Source: Flavobacterium aquatile LMG 4008 = ATCC 11947 | GTDB taxonomy: Bacteria; Bacteroidota; Bacteroidia; Flavobacteriales; Flavobacteriaceae | Assembly: GCF_000757385.1 (NCBI RefSeq) | Contig: NZ_JRHH01000004.1 | Coordinates: forward strand, 310,001 to 374,000 | Direction: 5' to 3' | DNA: 64,000 nt | Shown here: positions 28,255-37,267 of the stretch, one piece after another | Layout: the number at the start of each line of letters is the position of its first letter | How positions within the stretch are numbered: position 1 is the stretch's first letter | The notes under the pieces: model-generated | Databases searched by the model: none | What the model was told of the DNA's origin: nothing | The model's input: only the letters and a program-made list of their open reading frames with translations | Program-made: the position numbers and the translations under genes

Positions 28255-28967
28255 ATTTTTTTCACAATCCATTGATAACGAAAAGCCCATTTCCAATTGA
28301 TTGTATAGTTTTTAAAATTTAATTTATTAGAAATTGCGATTAATTCACTTCTTTTAAAACCACGAAGTATTGAAACTAATCCGTCTTCTCTTGACATTTT
28401 ATTCAGTTGAAATACAAAACATAATGCTTGAAAAAGTCGGTAAGCTATTGCGCTTCGTTCCAAATCATTAACTACAATTCCGATTTTTGCATTTTTATAG
28501 AATTGTGCCATTAGCTTTTCTATTTCATGTTCTTTAAAATGATGTAATGTCAAAGTGCAAAGCACAATATCATATTTTAAATTATCAAATTCACTATCGA
28601 AAATATCTTCACATAAATAGCTAATATTGCTATAGTGTTTAGATAAATTTATTGCATGATTGATTGTAAAATTATTCGCATCAACACCAATCAATTTAAA
28701 ATTCCAATTATTATCTTTAGCATAATCAGCAAGATATCGCAACATATCGCCATTTCCGCAACCTATATCAACAATTTTAATTTCGGTGGCTTTTGAATTA
28801 CCTTCTAATAATTTAGCAACTCCTTGTAAAGTTAGTTTGTTTCCGCCTAAAAGCTGATTTATTTTGGCTATTTTATCTAAGGCATCGCGCAATTCTTCGC
28901 CTTCGAGGGCAAAATCATCCATTATTTCAATAGCATCAGTGCGTTTTTTTGTGTTTATAAAAATCAT
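28251..28967 (-). CDS. SAM-dependent methyltransferase
   Basis: This 238-residue class I methyltransferase has motif I as VDIGCGNGDMLRYLAD near residue 72, an acidic loop (IGVDANNFTINHA) near 95, and LCTLTLHHFKEHEIEKLM (motif IV/post-IV) near 140. It is UbiE/SrsB-like in place and size. The expected substrate is the phenolic or pyrone product of the neighbouring PKS (O- or C-methylation), which is inference. It overlaps by 4 bases both the flavoprotein gene upstream and the PKS gene downstream, a tightly coupled trio. Confidence 0.88.
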   Translation of the reverse strand: MIFINTKKRTDAIEIMDDFALEGEELRDALDKIAKINQLLGGNKLTLQGVAKLLEGNSKATEIKIVDIGCGNGDMLRYLADYAKDNNWNFKLIGVDANNFTINHAINLSKHYSNISYLCEDIFDSEFDNLKYDIVLCTLTLHHFKEHEIEKLMAQFYKNAKIGIVVNDLERSAIAYRLFQALCFVFQLNKMSREDGLVSILRGFKRSELIAISNKLNFKNYTINWKWAFRYQWIVKKI

Positions 28968-30100
28968 TTATAGTTTACAGGTATTGTTTTTCCGTGTGTT
29001 TTTTTAATTATGAATTTCAGAACAAACGGAAAGATAATTAGTATACGCAACAATACATTGGAAAGTTTTGGTTGTAATAATAATTTTGCCAAAACTCTTC
29101 CCATTTTTAGTCGGCTTTTAAAATTAAAATTCCACTTTTTAGTATACTTTTTTTCTAACTCTAATCTAGATTTAATTTTATTACTCAAGTATTTTTCAAC
29201 TAAATCAGATGCTATTTTAGCACTGTGAATTGCCATTGCCATTCCGTTTCCACAAAGCGGATGAATCAATCCAGCAGTATCACCTATCATTAAAATATGA
29301 TTTTCTACTGGCAGTTTTTTCTCGAAGGAAATCTGACTTATAGTTAATGGTTTTTCGAAAAGCAGTTTAGAGTTTTCTAAAACTTGCTTTAAATGTGGAT
29401 TCTTTTTAAGAACCATTTCCTGAAAGTCAGTAATATTTTTATACTTTTTAAAAGAATTATAACGAACTAAATAGCAAATATTTATTATCTCATTTTCCAC
29501 TTTTGAAACGCCACAATATCCACCATTAAAATTATGCAATCCAACAAAATCAGCATTAAATTCGCCCGAATAATGTGCTTTTACGGCCAACCAAGGTGAT
29601 TTTTTTTGAATAAAATCTCTGTTAAGCAATAAATCAAGATTAGATCTTTTTCCGAAAGCACCTAGAACAATTTTTGATTTGAGATTCAATCCATTCGTAG
29701 TAGCAACTTCAAATAAATTGTTATCGAAAACTATATTTTGTACTTCATCCTTTATGATTTTACAACCATTTTCAATAGCTTTTTTGTAGAGATAAAAATC
29801 CAATTCATACCTACTTATTCCAAATCCGCCCATTGGTAAATCTGATGTAATTGACTTCCCATTTATGGTTGAAAATTTAAGTTTAGTAATGTCGGTAGGT
29901 TTTAAATCGGCTATTTTTATATCCAACCATTCAAAATAAGGTAAAACCTCGTTAGAAATATATTCGCCACAAACTTTATGCTTTGGAAATTCGTTTTTTT
30001 CAATAACGGTAACATAAAAATATCTTTTAGAAAGATGAATTGCTGCTATTAATCCTGCTAAACCACCACCAATAATAATAACTTCATTCTCGTTTTCCAT
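28964..30100 (-). CDS. FAD-dependent oxidoreductase
   Basis: This 378-residue flavoprotein is of the geranylgeranyl-reductase / FixC / PHBH-like type. The FAD Rossmann motif IIGGGLAGLIAAIHL is at residues 8-24, KVCGEYIS follows near 42, and the GDTAGLIHPLCGNGMAMAI ribose-binding motif is near 274. It is the first gene of the seven-gene operon; the promoter must lie in 30101-30164. By analogy with SrsC it may hydroxylate the polyketide ring and give a quinone, but reductase activity on an isoprenoid or polyene is also possible. Confidence 0.88.
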   Translation of the reverse strand: MENENEVIIIGGGLAGLIAAIHLSKRYFYVTVIEKNEFPKHKVCGEYISNEVLPYFEWLDIKIADLKPTDITKLKFSTINGKSITSDLPMGGFGISRYELDFYLYKKAIENGCKIIKDEVQNIVFDNNLFEVATTNGLNLKSKIVLGAFGKRSNLDLLLNRDFIQKKSPWLAVKAHYSGEFNADFVGLHNFNGGYCGVSKVENEIINICYLVRYNSFKKYKNITDFQEMVLKKNPHLKQVLENSKLLFEKPLTISQISFEKKLPVENHILMIGDTAGLIHPLCGNGMAMAIHSAKIASDLVEKYLSNKIKSRLELEKKYTKKWNFNFKSRLKMGRVLAKLLLQPKLSNVLLRILIIFPFVLKFIIKKTHGKTIPVNYK

Positions 30101-30164
30101 ACCATGTAAAAGTAGGTCATTAGCTTACTATTTGTTTATTAAATTTCGATTAAATGTTATATTA

Positions 30165-31463
30165 TTATTGGATTTTAATTTGCTTTTCCTCTTTGTATTT
30201 TGCTTTGTAACGTTTATATAATTCGGTTTGATGACTTTCAAGACTAATTTGCCTTCCATCAATAAAAGCTTCAGAGATAACATTGGTTTTCATATCCAAA
30301 GCATCACCTTCCGAGATAAATAATGTTGCACTTTTACCTTCTTCTAAACTTCCATAGTTTTTATCAATTCCGAGGATTTTTGCAGTGTTTAAAGTAATTA
30401 ATTGAAGCGCTTGTTCTTTTGGAATTCCCCAAGCAGCGCAAGTTCCGGCATAGAATGGTAAGTTTCTTGTTTGCATACGTTCCATATCACCTGAATTTTC
30501 TAAAGCAACTAAAACACCTTTATCTACTAAAATCTTAGCATTTTTATAAGGCAAATTCACATCTTCATCTTCTAACAAAGGTAAACTATGAACTCTCCTT
30601 AAAAGAACAGAAATATTATTTTGTTTCAATAAATCAGCAACTTTGTAGGCAAAATAACCACCAACAATGGTAACATTTGGCAATTTATTTTTGATTTTAA
30701 ACAATACGATATCTTCAATTTCTTTTTCATTCGTTGCGTTTATATACAAATTTTTAGTTCCGTTTTGTAATCCATTCATGGCTTCGTAAGCTAAATCTTT
30801 TTTGGATTTATCACCATTTAAATATGCAGCTGAATTGTCAAAATAATCCTGAATGGCTTTTAATTGCTCGTCGTACTTTTTATTGGGTTCGATAATTGGC
30901 TCATTTCTACCTCCAGAAGTACTATAACTTGTTGGCCAGTCAAGAAAAACGCCATCATTTTCCTTAACTATTGCGTCTTCCCAATTCCATGCATCCAATT
31001 GAACGATTGATGAAGTTCCAGAAATTCTTCCGCCGCGAGGAGCAATTTGTGCCAAAAAAATTCCGTTTGGACGAGCCGATTCTGTGATAACCGATTCTGT
31101 ATTGTAAGCAATAATACTGCGAATATGTGGATTAAATTCTCCTATTTCACGTTCATCATCAGATGCTCTAACGGCATCAATTTCAACTAATCCAAGAGTT
31201 GAATTTGGTGCAATAAATCCAGGATAAATATGTTTTCCAGAAGCATTTATATAAGTATCATGCTTTCCTGGTTTCATTAGATTTCCATCGGCAACATAGG
31301 CTATTTTTCCATCAACAATAGAAATAACGCTGTTTTCAATAACAGATCCATTTCCTAAATGTGCAAAACCACCTGTTATCAAAATAGATTTTGTTTGTTT
31401 TGACGCAGGCGTTTGTTGGCTGTATCCAATAAAAGTTAGTAGTAAAAAGAATATATATTTCAT
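30165..31463 (-). CDS. Amidohydrolase-like exported protein without HxH
   Basis: This 432-residue protein has a signal peptide (MKYIFFLLLTFIGYS) and the amidohydrolase composite fold. It shows an N-terminal beta domain (ILITGGFAHLGNGSVIENS), the IYPGFIAPNSTLGL turn, and the C-terminal LITLNTAKILGIDKNYGSLEEGKSATLFI typical for imidazolonepropionase-like proteins. At the place where active enzymes carry the metal-binding HxH (after PGFID) it has APNSTLG, so it is probably catalytically dead at that site. It lies 11 bases after the related 1004-residue protein and may be its partner subunit. Confidence 0.85.
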   Translation of the reverse strand: MKYIFFLLLTFIGYSQQTPASKQTKSILITGGFAHLGNGSVIENSVISIVDGKIAYVADGNLMKPGKHDTYINASGKHIYPGFIAPNSTLGLVEIDAVRASDDEREIGEFNPHIRSIIAYNTESVITESARPNGIFLAQIAPRGGRISGTSSIVQLDAWNWEDAIVKENDGVFLDWPTSYSTSGGRNEPIIEPNKKYDEQLKAIQDYFDNSAAYLNGDKSKKDLAYEAMNGLQNGTKNLYINATNEKEIEDIVLFKIKNKLPNVTIVGGYFAYKVADLLKQNNISVLLRRVHSLPLLEDEDVNLPYKNAKILVDKGVLVALENSGDMERMQTRNLPFYAGTCAAWGIPKEQALQLITLNTAKILGIDKNYGSLEEGKSATLFISEGDALDMKTNVISEAFIDGRQISLESHQTELYKRYKAKYKEEKQIKIQ

Positions 31464-31474
31464 CCGAATTTAGT

Positions 31475-34400
31475 TTAGTTGATTTTATAATGTGAGTCGG
31501 TGCAAAAGTCATCCAACGTATCACAATGGTAATGTCCTGTTGATTTCTTAGTTGGAAGTTGCGTTTTTAATCCGCTGTTTTTGGCTTCTAACAACTCATT
31601 AATCAAACTTGCTCTTTCTTTTTTAATAGTTTCTAAAGCGATAGATTCTTTTTCTAAATCATAGAAAATAATTCCGTCAATAACCGTTTTTTCAGCTTTT
31701 GCATAAATAGAAAGCGGATTGTCTGACCAAAGTACCACATCGGCATCTTTACCCACTTTTATACTTCCGATTTTAGAATCGACTTGTAGAATTTTTGCCG
31801 GATTTAATGTCACAAAATTCCATGCTTCCTCTTCTGTTATTGCTCCGTATTTTACTGTTTTGGCAGCTTCTTGATTCAGTCGTCTTGACATTTCAGCATC
31901 ATCAGAATTTATAGAAACTTGAACTCCTTGACTGTGCATCAGAGCCGCATTATACGGAATTGCATCGTTTACTTCAAATTTGTAAGCCCACCAATCGGCA
32001 AAAGTGGAACCAGAAACACCATGATTTTTCATTTTATCAGCAACTTTATAGCCTTCAAGAATGTGTGTAAATGTTTGAATTTTAAAATCATACCGATCAG
32101 CCAATTTCATCAACATATTGATTTCTGATTGCACGTAAGAATGACATGTTATGAATCGTTTTTTGTTTAAAATTTCGCTCAAAACTTCCATTTCTATATC
32201 ATAGCGTGGTTCAATTTTATTTTTACCATTACCCGATTTAAAGGCTTTCCACTCGTTTTGATAAGCAATTGCTCTTGAAAAATAATCTTCATAAACCTGC
32301 TCCACACCCATTCTAGATTGCGGAAAACGATTTCTAGCATTATCACCCCAATTGGATTGTTTTACATTTTCGCCTAAAGCAAATTTGATATACTTTGGTG
32401 CATCTTTAACTAACATTTCGTCTGGAGAGAATCCCCATTTTAATTTTACAAATGCAGCTCTTCCACCAATTGGATTTGCTGAACCGTGCAATAAATTAGC
32501 CGATGTAACTCCGCCTGATAAATTTCTATAAATATTGATATCATCAGAGTTGACAACATCTTCAATAGTAACTTCTGCTGATGAATTTTGTCCGCCTTCA
32601 TTAACTCCATTTGAAATGGCGATGTGCGAATGTTCATCAATGATTCCGGCGGTTAAATGTTTTCCAGTCGCATCAATTGACTTGGCGTTTGAACTAAAAA
32701 TATTTTTGCCGATTTTTACAATTTTCCCATTTTCAACTAAGACATCAGTTTCTTTTAGAATTCCGTCTTTCTCACCAGTCCAAACGGTTGCATTTTTGAA
32801 TAAAATAGTTTCTTGCTTAGGTTTAGAACTATTTCCATAAGCCATATTTGGAAAAGTAACTGGATACATTATCGGAACTTTTGGCTCTTTCTTATCCTTA
32901 TCAACTTTAATTTCGTGTTCGCCTTTTTTTATTGCGGTCCACGTAGTTTCATTGCCGTTTTGTAAAATGGCTTTTCCTTTAAAAGTATTTTTATCGAAAG
33001 CTCCTGAAAGTCTTACGAAATTTGGTTTCAACGTGTCTTTATCTTTGATTACCGCATTCAACCAAGGCTCGTTGTACTGAATTTTGGTTCCGTAATTGAT
33101 ACTGTCTTTTGTAGTTTTAGCTTCTAATTTAGTTAGTTCGCCTTCAATTTTTAATTCAAATATTTGATTGTCAAATGTAACATCATAAATTCCTCTAATA
33201 TCGGTTAAAGCACTTTTTTCGATTATGGTTCTAGTTCCTTGAACCCAATTTTCTTGAATCGTACTTTTTTCTTCAAAGATATCACCCGAAACTATAATGA
33301 AATTCGCCAATTTACCTTTAGAAATTGAACCTACTTTATCATATTGATTTAATAATTTAGCAGGATTTTCTGTTAAAGCGGCAATAGCTTTTTCTTTTGG
33401 CAAACCATAAAACACGGCTTTTTTCAAATTTGGAAGAAATGATTTTTGTTCTTTCAAATCGGCTGATGTTATAACAAATGGCACATTATTTTCGGCAAGA
33501 ATCTTTAGATTAAAAGGTGCTTGATTCCAATATTTCATATCGCCAACATTTACTAATTGGGCCAAATAATTATCGGAAACATCGTAAGGTTCAGGAAAAT
33601 TTATTGGAATGATGTAAGTTACATTGGTCTTTTTAATTTCTTCTATGCGTTCAAATTCATTTCCTTTTCCTTTTATTATAAAATTTACTCCGAATTCGTC
33701 AGCTATTTTATCGGCACGAAGATCATTTAATTTATCGCCCGAATTGAAAATTTGAACTAACTTTTTATTGTTATTGAAAGCTTCTAGCGAGAAATCTCTT
33801 GTACTTGAACTTCCTGTTGCGTACCATTTGGCATCGTGAAAAACTTGGCGAATTAAAGCCATGCTTCCCATTAATGAACTTGGATAGGATTGTCTAGAAA
33901 GCGAACTTTTTCTGAAACTAAAATGTTGCGAAATTGCATTATTTAAAATACGTTTTGAGTTGTCCCCAATATCATTTAATGTCCAAAACAAACCAGTTCC
34001 TGCAATTACGCCGTCGTTGTTATGACTTAAAACAGTACCAAATCCGCTTTCTCTTAAAGTTGTTGCTGCTTTAGTATCATAGCTTAAATTTTCATAAGCG
34101 TTATAATCGGGTTTAATGTGGTCGTTCCAATAATATCCTTCACGACTTCCGTCGTATTGAGGTGCAGTTCCACTCGATTTTGCTGTTCCTTTTGTGATTC
34201 CGAATTCGCTGAATATTTCTATGAAAGAAGGATAAATGGTTTTTCCTTTGGCATCAACAATTAATGCATTATTCGGGATTTTGATTGAATTTCCAACATC
34301 TACTATTTTATCTTCCTTTATTAAAATACTTGCATTTTCTAACTTTTGAGTCGAATTTACATATACTGTTGCGTTGATGATGGCGGTATAATTTTTGAAA

Positions 34401-34489
34401 TTTTGCTTGACGCCATCGTTTTTAGGAAAATATTCTTGAGATTGAACAGCAAAACATCCCAAGAAAAATAATAGAATAAAGTTGCGCAT
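31475..34489 (-). CDS. Large exported amidohydrolase (duplicated)
   Basis: This 1004-residue protein has a signal peptide (MRNFILLFFLGCFAVQSQ) and two amidohydrolase modules. The first (about residues 35-430) has IYPSFIEIFSEFGI in place of the metal site and so looks degenerate. The second (about 610-960) has HLTAGIIDEHSHIAIS with the HxH metal pair, HSYVQSEI, NSDDAEM (Asp ligand) and LNPAKILQVDSKIGSIKVG. It may hydrolyse peptides such as isoaspartyl or prolidase-type substrates in the periplasm; the substrate is not known. Arrangement with the shorter degenerate homologue downstream suggests a heteromer. Confidence 0.87.
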   Translation of the reverse strand: MRNFILLFFLGCFAVQSQEYFPKNDGVKQNFKNYTAIINATVYVNSTQKLENASILIKEDKIVDVGNSIKIPNNALIVDAKGKTIYPSFIEIFSEFGITKGTAKSSGTAPQYDGSREGYYWNDHIKPDYNAYENLSYDTKAATTLRESGFGTVLSHNNDGVIAGTGLFWTLNDIGDNSKRILNNAISQHFSFRKSSLSRQSYPSSLMGSMALIRQVFHDAKWYATGSSSTRDFSLEAFNNNKKLVQIFNSGDKLNDLRADKIADEFGVNFIIKGKGNEFERIEEIKKTNVTYIIPINFPEPYDVSDNYLAQLVNVGDMKYWNQAPFNLKILAENNVPFVITSADLKEQKSFLPNLKKAVFYGLPKEKAIAALTENPAKLLNQYDKVGSISKGKLANFIIVSGDIFEEKSTIQENWVQGTRTIIEKSALTDIRGIYDVTFDNQIFELKIEGELTKLEAKTTKDSINYGTKIQYNEPWLNAVIKDKDTLKPNFVRLSGAFDKNTFKGKAILQNGNETTWTAIKKGEHEIKVDKDKKEPKVPIMYPVTFPNMAYGNSSKPKQETILFKNATVWTGEKDGILKETDVLVENGKIVKIGKNIFSSNAKSIDATGKHLTAGIIDEHSHIAISNGVNEGGQNSSAEVTIEDVVNSDDINIYRNLSGGVTSANLLHGSANPIGGRAAFVKLKWGFSPDEMLVKDAPKYIKFALGENVKQSNWGDNARNRFPQSRMGVEQVYEDYFSRAIAYQNEWKAFKSGNGKNKIEPRYDIEMEVLSEILNKKRFITCHSYVQSEINMLMKLADRYDFKIQTFTHILEGYKVADKMKNHGVSGSTFADWWAYKFEVNDAIPYNAALMHSQGVQVSINSDDAEMSRRLNQEAAKTVKYGAITEEEAWNFVTLNPAKILQVDSKIGSIKVGKDADVVLWSDNPLSIYAKAEKTVIDGIIFYDLEKESIALETIKKERASLINELLEAKNSGLKTQLPTKKSTGHYHCDTLDDFCTDSHYKIN

Positions 34490-34620
34490 AAATTATAAGC
34501 TAGGTTAAAATTAATTTATAAAAATAGTGAAAATGAATTAGTATTAAAACTAATTGCCAAATTTTAATAGTTGTTTACTTCCATTTTTGATGCAAAATCA
34601 TTGTTGGTTATTTGTAAACT

Positions 34621-34655
34621 AAAAAAAATCCCCAAATTAGTTATTTGAGGATTTT
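34621..34655 (-). terminator. Terminator after the zinc metalloprotease
   Basis: AAATCCCCAAAT pairs with ATTTGAGGATTT (one mismatch) around a 5-base loop, with eight A before it, which is a T run on the minus strand. It lies directly after the protease stop. Confidence 0.8.
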
Positions 34656-34660
34656 GTTAC

Positions 34661-37144
34661 TTATTTGATTGGTTTTAAAATTAAATTAATACGCTCGATA
34701 CAATCGTCGTAATGGTACCTTGTTTCAATATCGGTTGGAGTCATTTTAGCCAACTGAAAAGTACTTAATAATTGTTTTAATTCACCGCGAACCAAAGCAC
34801 GAACATCCGATTGTGATGTCATATAATAGTCATCGTTTGCTAAAGGATTTATCTTTTCATTCATTAAAAATTCCATTCGCTCAATGTATGCTCGTTGTAA
34901 ATTTCTTCTGTAAACCGATACATTTTGCTGGGTTGCAGCTTCTTTAAATAATCCCAAACGCAATTCTCTTAAAAACTGAATTGGTTTGTAGTTTAACTCA
35001 CTTAAATTGGCACCATCAATTAGTCTTCCTAAAGTTTCAAAACTCAATATCTTATTAAGGTGACGCACTTGAATACTTCTGAATTTATCGGTATAACCAG
35101 CATAAGCAGTATTTTTTAAAACCGAATTATTTACCAACCAAGTTGGACTTGAAAAGGCATTTTGATGTAACCAACGTAACGCTTCTTGTTGCTTTTCTTT
35201 TGGAACAACTGCATAAATAAATCCGCCTTGATTTGGTTTTTTGTAAGTTTCATAAACTCCAGCAATGTTGTTAGTTACGTGGCCAACATAGCGACTCCAA
35301 GCAGCTAATAATTCATTATAAAGTTCGGCTAAATCTTCGTAATCATTGGTTTTATCACTTGTCCATTTTGGAAGATTTTCAGTTACTATTTTTAAATTAC
35401 TCAATGCATAAGTACTTGCTTTAACGGCATCATTTCCAACGTCTTCTGTTTGAGAACTTGGATCAAATGAACTGCCTTGATTTCCAAATTTATAATTTCT
35501 ATCGTTGGCTTTTTCTTCAATCCATCGGTTTAAAGTTGGTATTTCGCTTTCGCTAGTTTTAGCCGTTGGAATCATTCGGTAACCCCAATTTATGGCGTAA
35601 AAATCATACGGTCCCATTTGTCTAACAAAACGAACATCTCCATCGCCAGGTTGCGCAATGTAGTTGAAACGTGCGTAATCCATAATACTTGAGGCAATTC
35701 CGAATTGTTTGGTAAATGCTGGTTTTCTGTAATTTTCTACATCATAAGCGCAACTTGCACCCATATTGTGAGGCAAACCTAATGCATGACCAACTTCGTG
35801 CGCGATAACCATTTGCATCATTTCACCCATATCTTCATCACTTGTATCCAAAGTTCTAGCTTTCGGATTTGCCGCTCCAGTTTCTAACAAATAACGGTTT
35901 CTATAAGAACGCAAATGATTATGGTACCAAATAATGTCACTTTCTATAATTTCTCCAGTTCTAGGATCTGAAACACTTGGGCCAACTGCATTTCGAGTTG
36001 TACTTGCTACATATCGGATTACAGAATAACGAATATCTTCTGGATTAAAATCGGGATCTTCTTCTTTAGTTGGCGGATCTTTACAAATAATTGCGTTTTT
36101 AAATCCGGCTGCTTCAAATGGTTTTTGCCATTCTTCAACGCCTTGTTTTATGTACTTACGTAATTTTTCTGGTGTTGCTGGGTCTAAATAATAAACAATT
36201 GGTTTTATTGGTTCAACCAACTCGCCACGATTGTAAGCTTCCCAATCTTTAGGTTCTAAACGCCATTTTCTAATGAATGTTTTTTTATCCGATTTTAAAG
36301 CTTCACTTGAATAATCGTAATGATTTAAGGTAAACCATCCTACTCGTTCATCGAATAATCTTGGCTTCATTGGGATTTCTGGAAGCAAAATCATCGACTG
36401 ATTCATTTGCAAACTAATACTTTCTGATTCCTCTAAAACTGGTGGTTTTGAAGCTGTGTATGTAAAATCTTGAACTATTTCGATATTAAATGGAAATGAT
36501 TTTATAGAAGTAATAAAACTTCTTGACTCATCAAGACTTTTCACTTTGTAGGTTTCTCGCAATGACGAATCCAATCCGCTTAAGGCTTTAACATCGGTAC
36601 TAAAAAACTTGGTAACATCAATTACAACATTGGCTGAATCTTTACTAAATGCTTCAATGTTAAACGCGTATAAAGTGGGTTCGTAATTATTTGCTTTGAC
36701 AGAAATGCTAATAGGTAAACTATCATTTGCAACTGCAGCATACGATTTTGCTTTGATTACAATTTTATCCTGGATGCGCTCCCAAGTAATTAATTGTTCG
36801 TTCATCGAGCTTCCTGCGTTAATGTAACCATTTCCAATTCCGGATGGAAGTTTAGAAATTCGGCTTACCAAAAGCATTTCTTTACCTAGTAAGTTATTTG
36901 GAATTTCATAAAAATACTTGTCGTCTACTTTGTGCGTTTTAAAAAGACCTTCTTGCGTTTTTGCCTCATTAGTGATTACTTTATTGTAATCTTTAATTTT
37001 GCCTTCTTTTTTCTTTTCTGCAGCTGGATTTGCTTCTTTTGCAGCCGCTTCTTCTTGCTCTTTCTTTTTCTTTTTAGATTGCGAAAAACTATTTATTGGA
37101 ACAATAAATACAAAAAGTAAACAAAGTAGTAAAAGTTTTTTCAT
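34661..37144 (-). CDS. Zinc-dependent metalloprotease (DUF5117/DUF4953 type)
   Basis: This is an exported protein of 827 residues from the start chosen at 37144 (MKKLLLLCLLFVFIVPINSFS), a clear signal peptide; the frame also reaches back to 37171. After a Lys/Glu-rich stretch (about residues 22-60) comes a DUF5118/DUF5117 region, then the metzincin-like motif HEVGHALGLPHN with zinc ligands at 449-453 and a third His in the same motif. A SIMDYARFNY Met-turn follows. DUF4953 forms the C-terminal part. Bacteroidota carry several copies; natural substrates are unknown. Confidence 0.9.
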   Translation of the reverse strand: MKKLLLLCLLFVFIVPINSFSQSKKKKKEQEEAAAKEANPAAEKKKEGKIKDYNKVITNEAKTQEGLFKTHKVDDKYFYEIPNNLLGKEMLLVSRISKLPSGIGNGYINAGSSMNEQLITWERIQDKIVIKAKSYAAVANDSLPISISVKANNYEPTLYAFNIEAFSKDSANVVIDVTKFFSTDVKALSGLDSSLRETYKVKSLDESRSFITSIKSFPFNIEIVQDFTYTASKPPVLEESESISLQMNQSMILLPEIPMKPRLFDERVGWFTLNHYDYSSEALKSDKKTFIRKWRLEPKDWEAYNRGELVEPIKPIVYYLDPATPEKLRKYIKQGVEEWQKPFEAAGFKNAIICKDPPTKEEDPDFNPEDIRYSVIRYVASTTRNAVGPSVSDPRTGEIIESDIIWYHNHLRSYRNRYLLETGAANPKARTLDTSDEDMGEMMQMVIAHEVGHALGLPHNMGASCAYDVENYRKPAFTKQFGIASSIMDYARFNYIAQPGDGDVRFVRQMGPYDFYAINWGYRMIPTAKTSESEIPTLNRWIEEKANDRNYKFGNQGSSFDPSSQTEDVGNDAVKASTYALSNLKIVTENLPKWTSDKTNDYEDLAELYNELLAAWSRYVGHVTNNIAGVYETYKKPNQGGFIYAVVPKEKQQEALRWLHQNAFSSPTWLVNNSVLKNTAYAGYTDKFRSIQVRHLNKILSFETLGRLIDGANLSELNYKPIQFLRELRLGLFKEAATQQNVSVYRRNLQRAYIERMEFLMNEKINPLANDDYYMTSQSDVRALVRGELKQLLSTFQLAKMTPTDIETRYHYDDCIERINLILKPIK

Positions 37145-37220
37145 GAATTGATTTTGAAAGTTAAGATTCAAATTTAGGAATTGCGCTATTAATTACCTAA
37201 TAACAATTTGTTAAATAAAA

Positions 37221-37248
37221 AAAACTGCCCTATTTCTAGAGCAGTTTT
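37221..37248 (-). terminator. Terminator after acs
   Basis: AAAACTGC (37221-37228) pairs with GCAGTTTT (37241-37248). On the minus strand it is followed by a T run. It ends the acs transcript. Confidence 0.85.
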
Positions 37249-37267
37249 TAAACTAAATATACTAAAA

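Noticed and set aside
27202..28296. Type III PKS start at 28296
   Set aside because: That ATG lies inside the methyltransferase gene; the ATG at 28254 forms the ATGA overlap and gives the normal family N-terminus.
24747..30100. Flexirubin or aryl polyene cluster
   Set aside because: The key DarA/DarB genes, ammonia lyase and multiple ketosynthases of those clusters are missing, and a type III PKS is central here.
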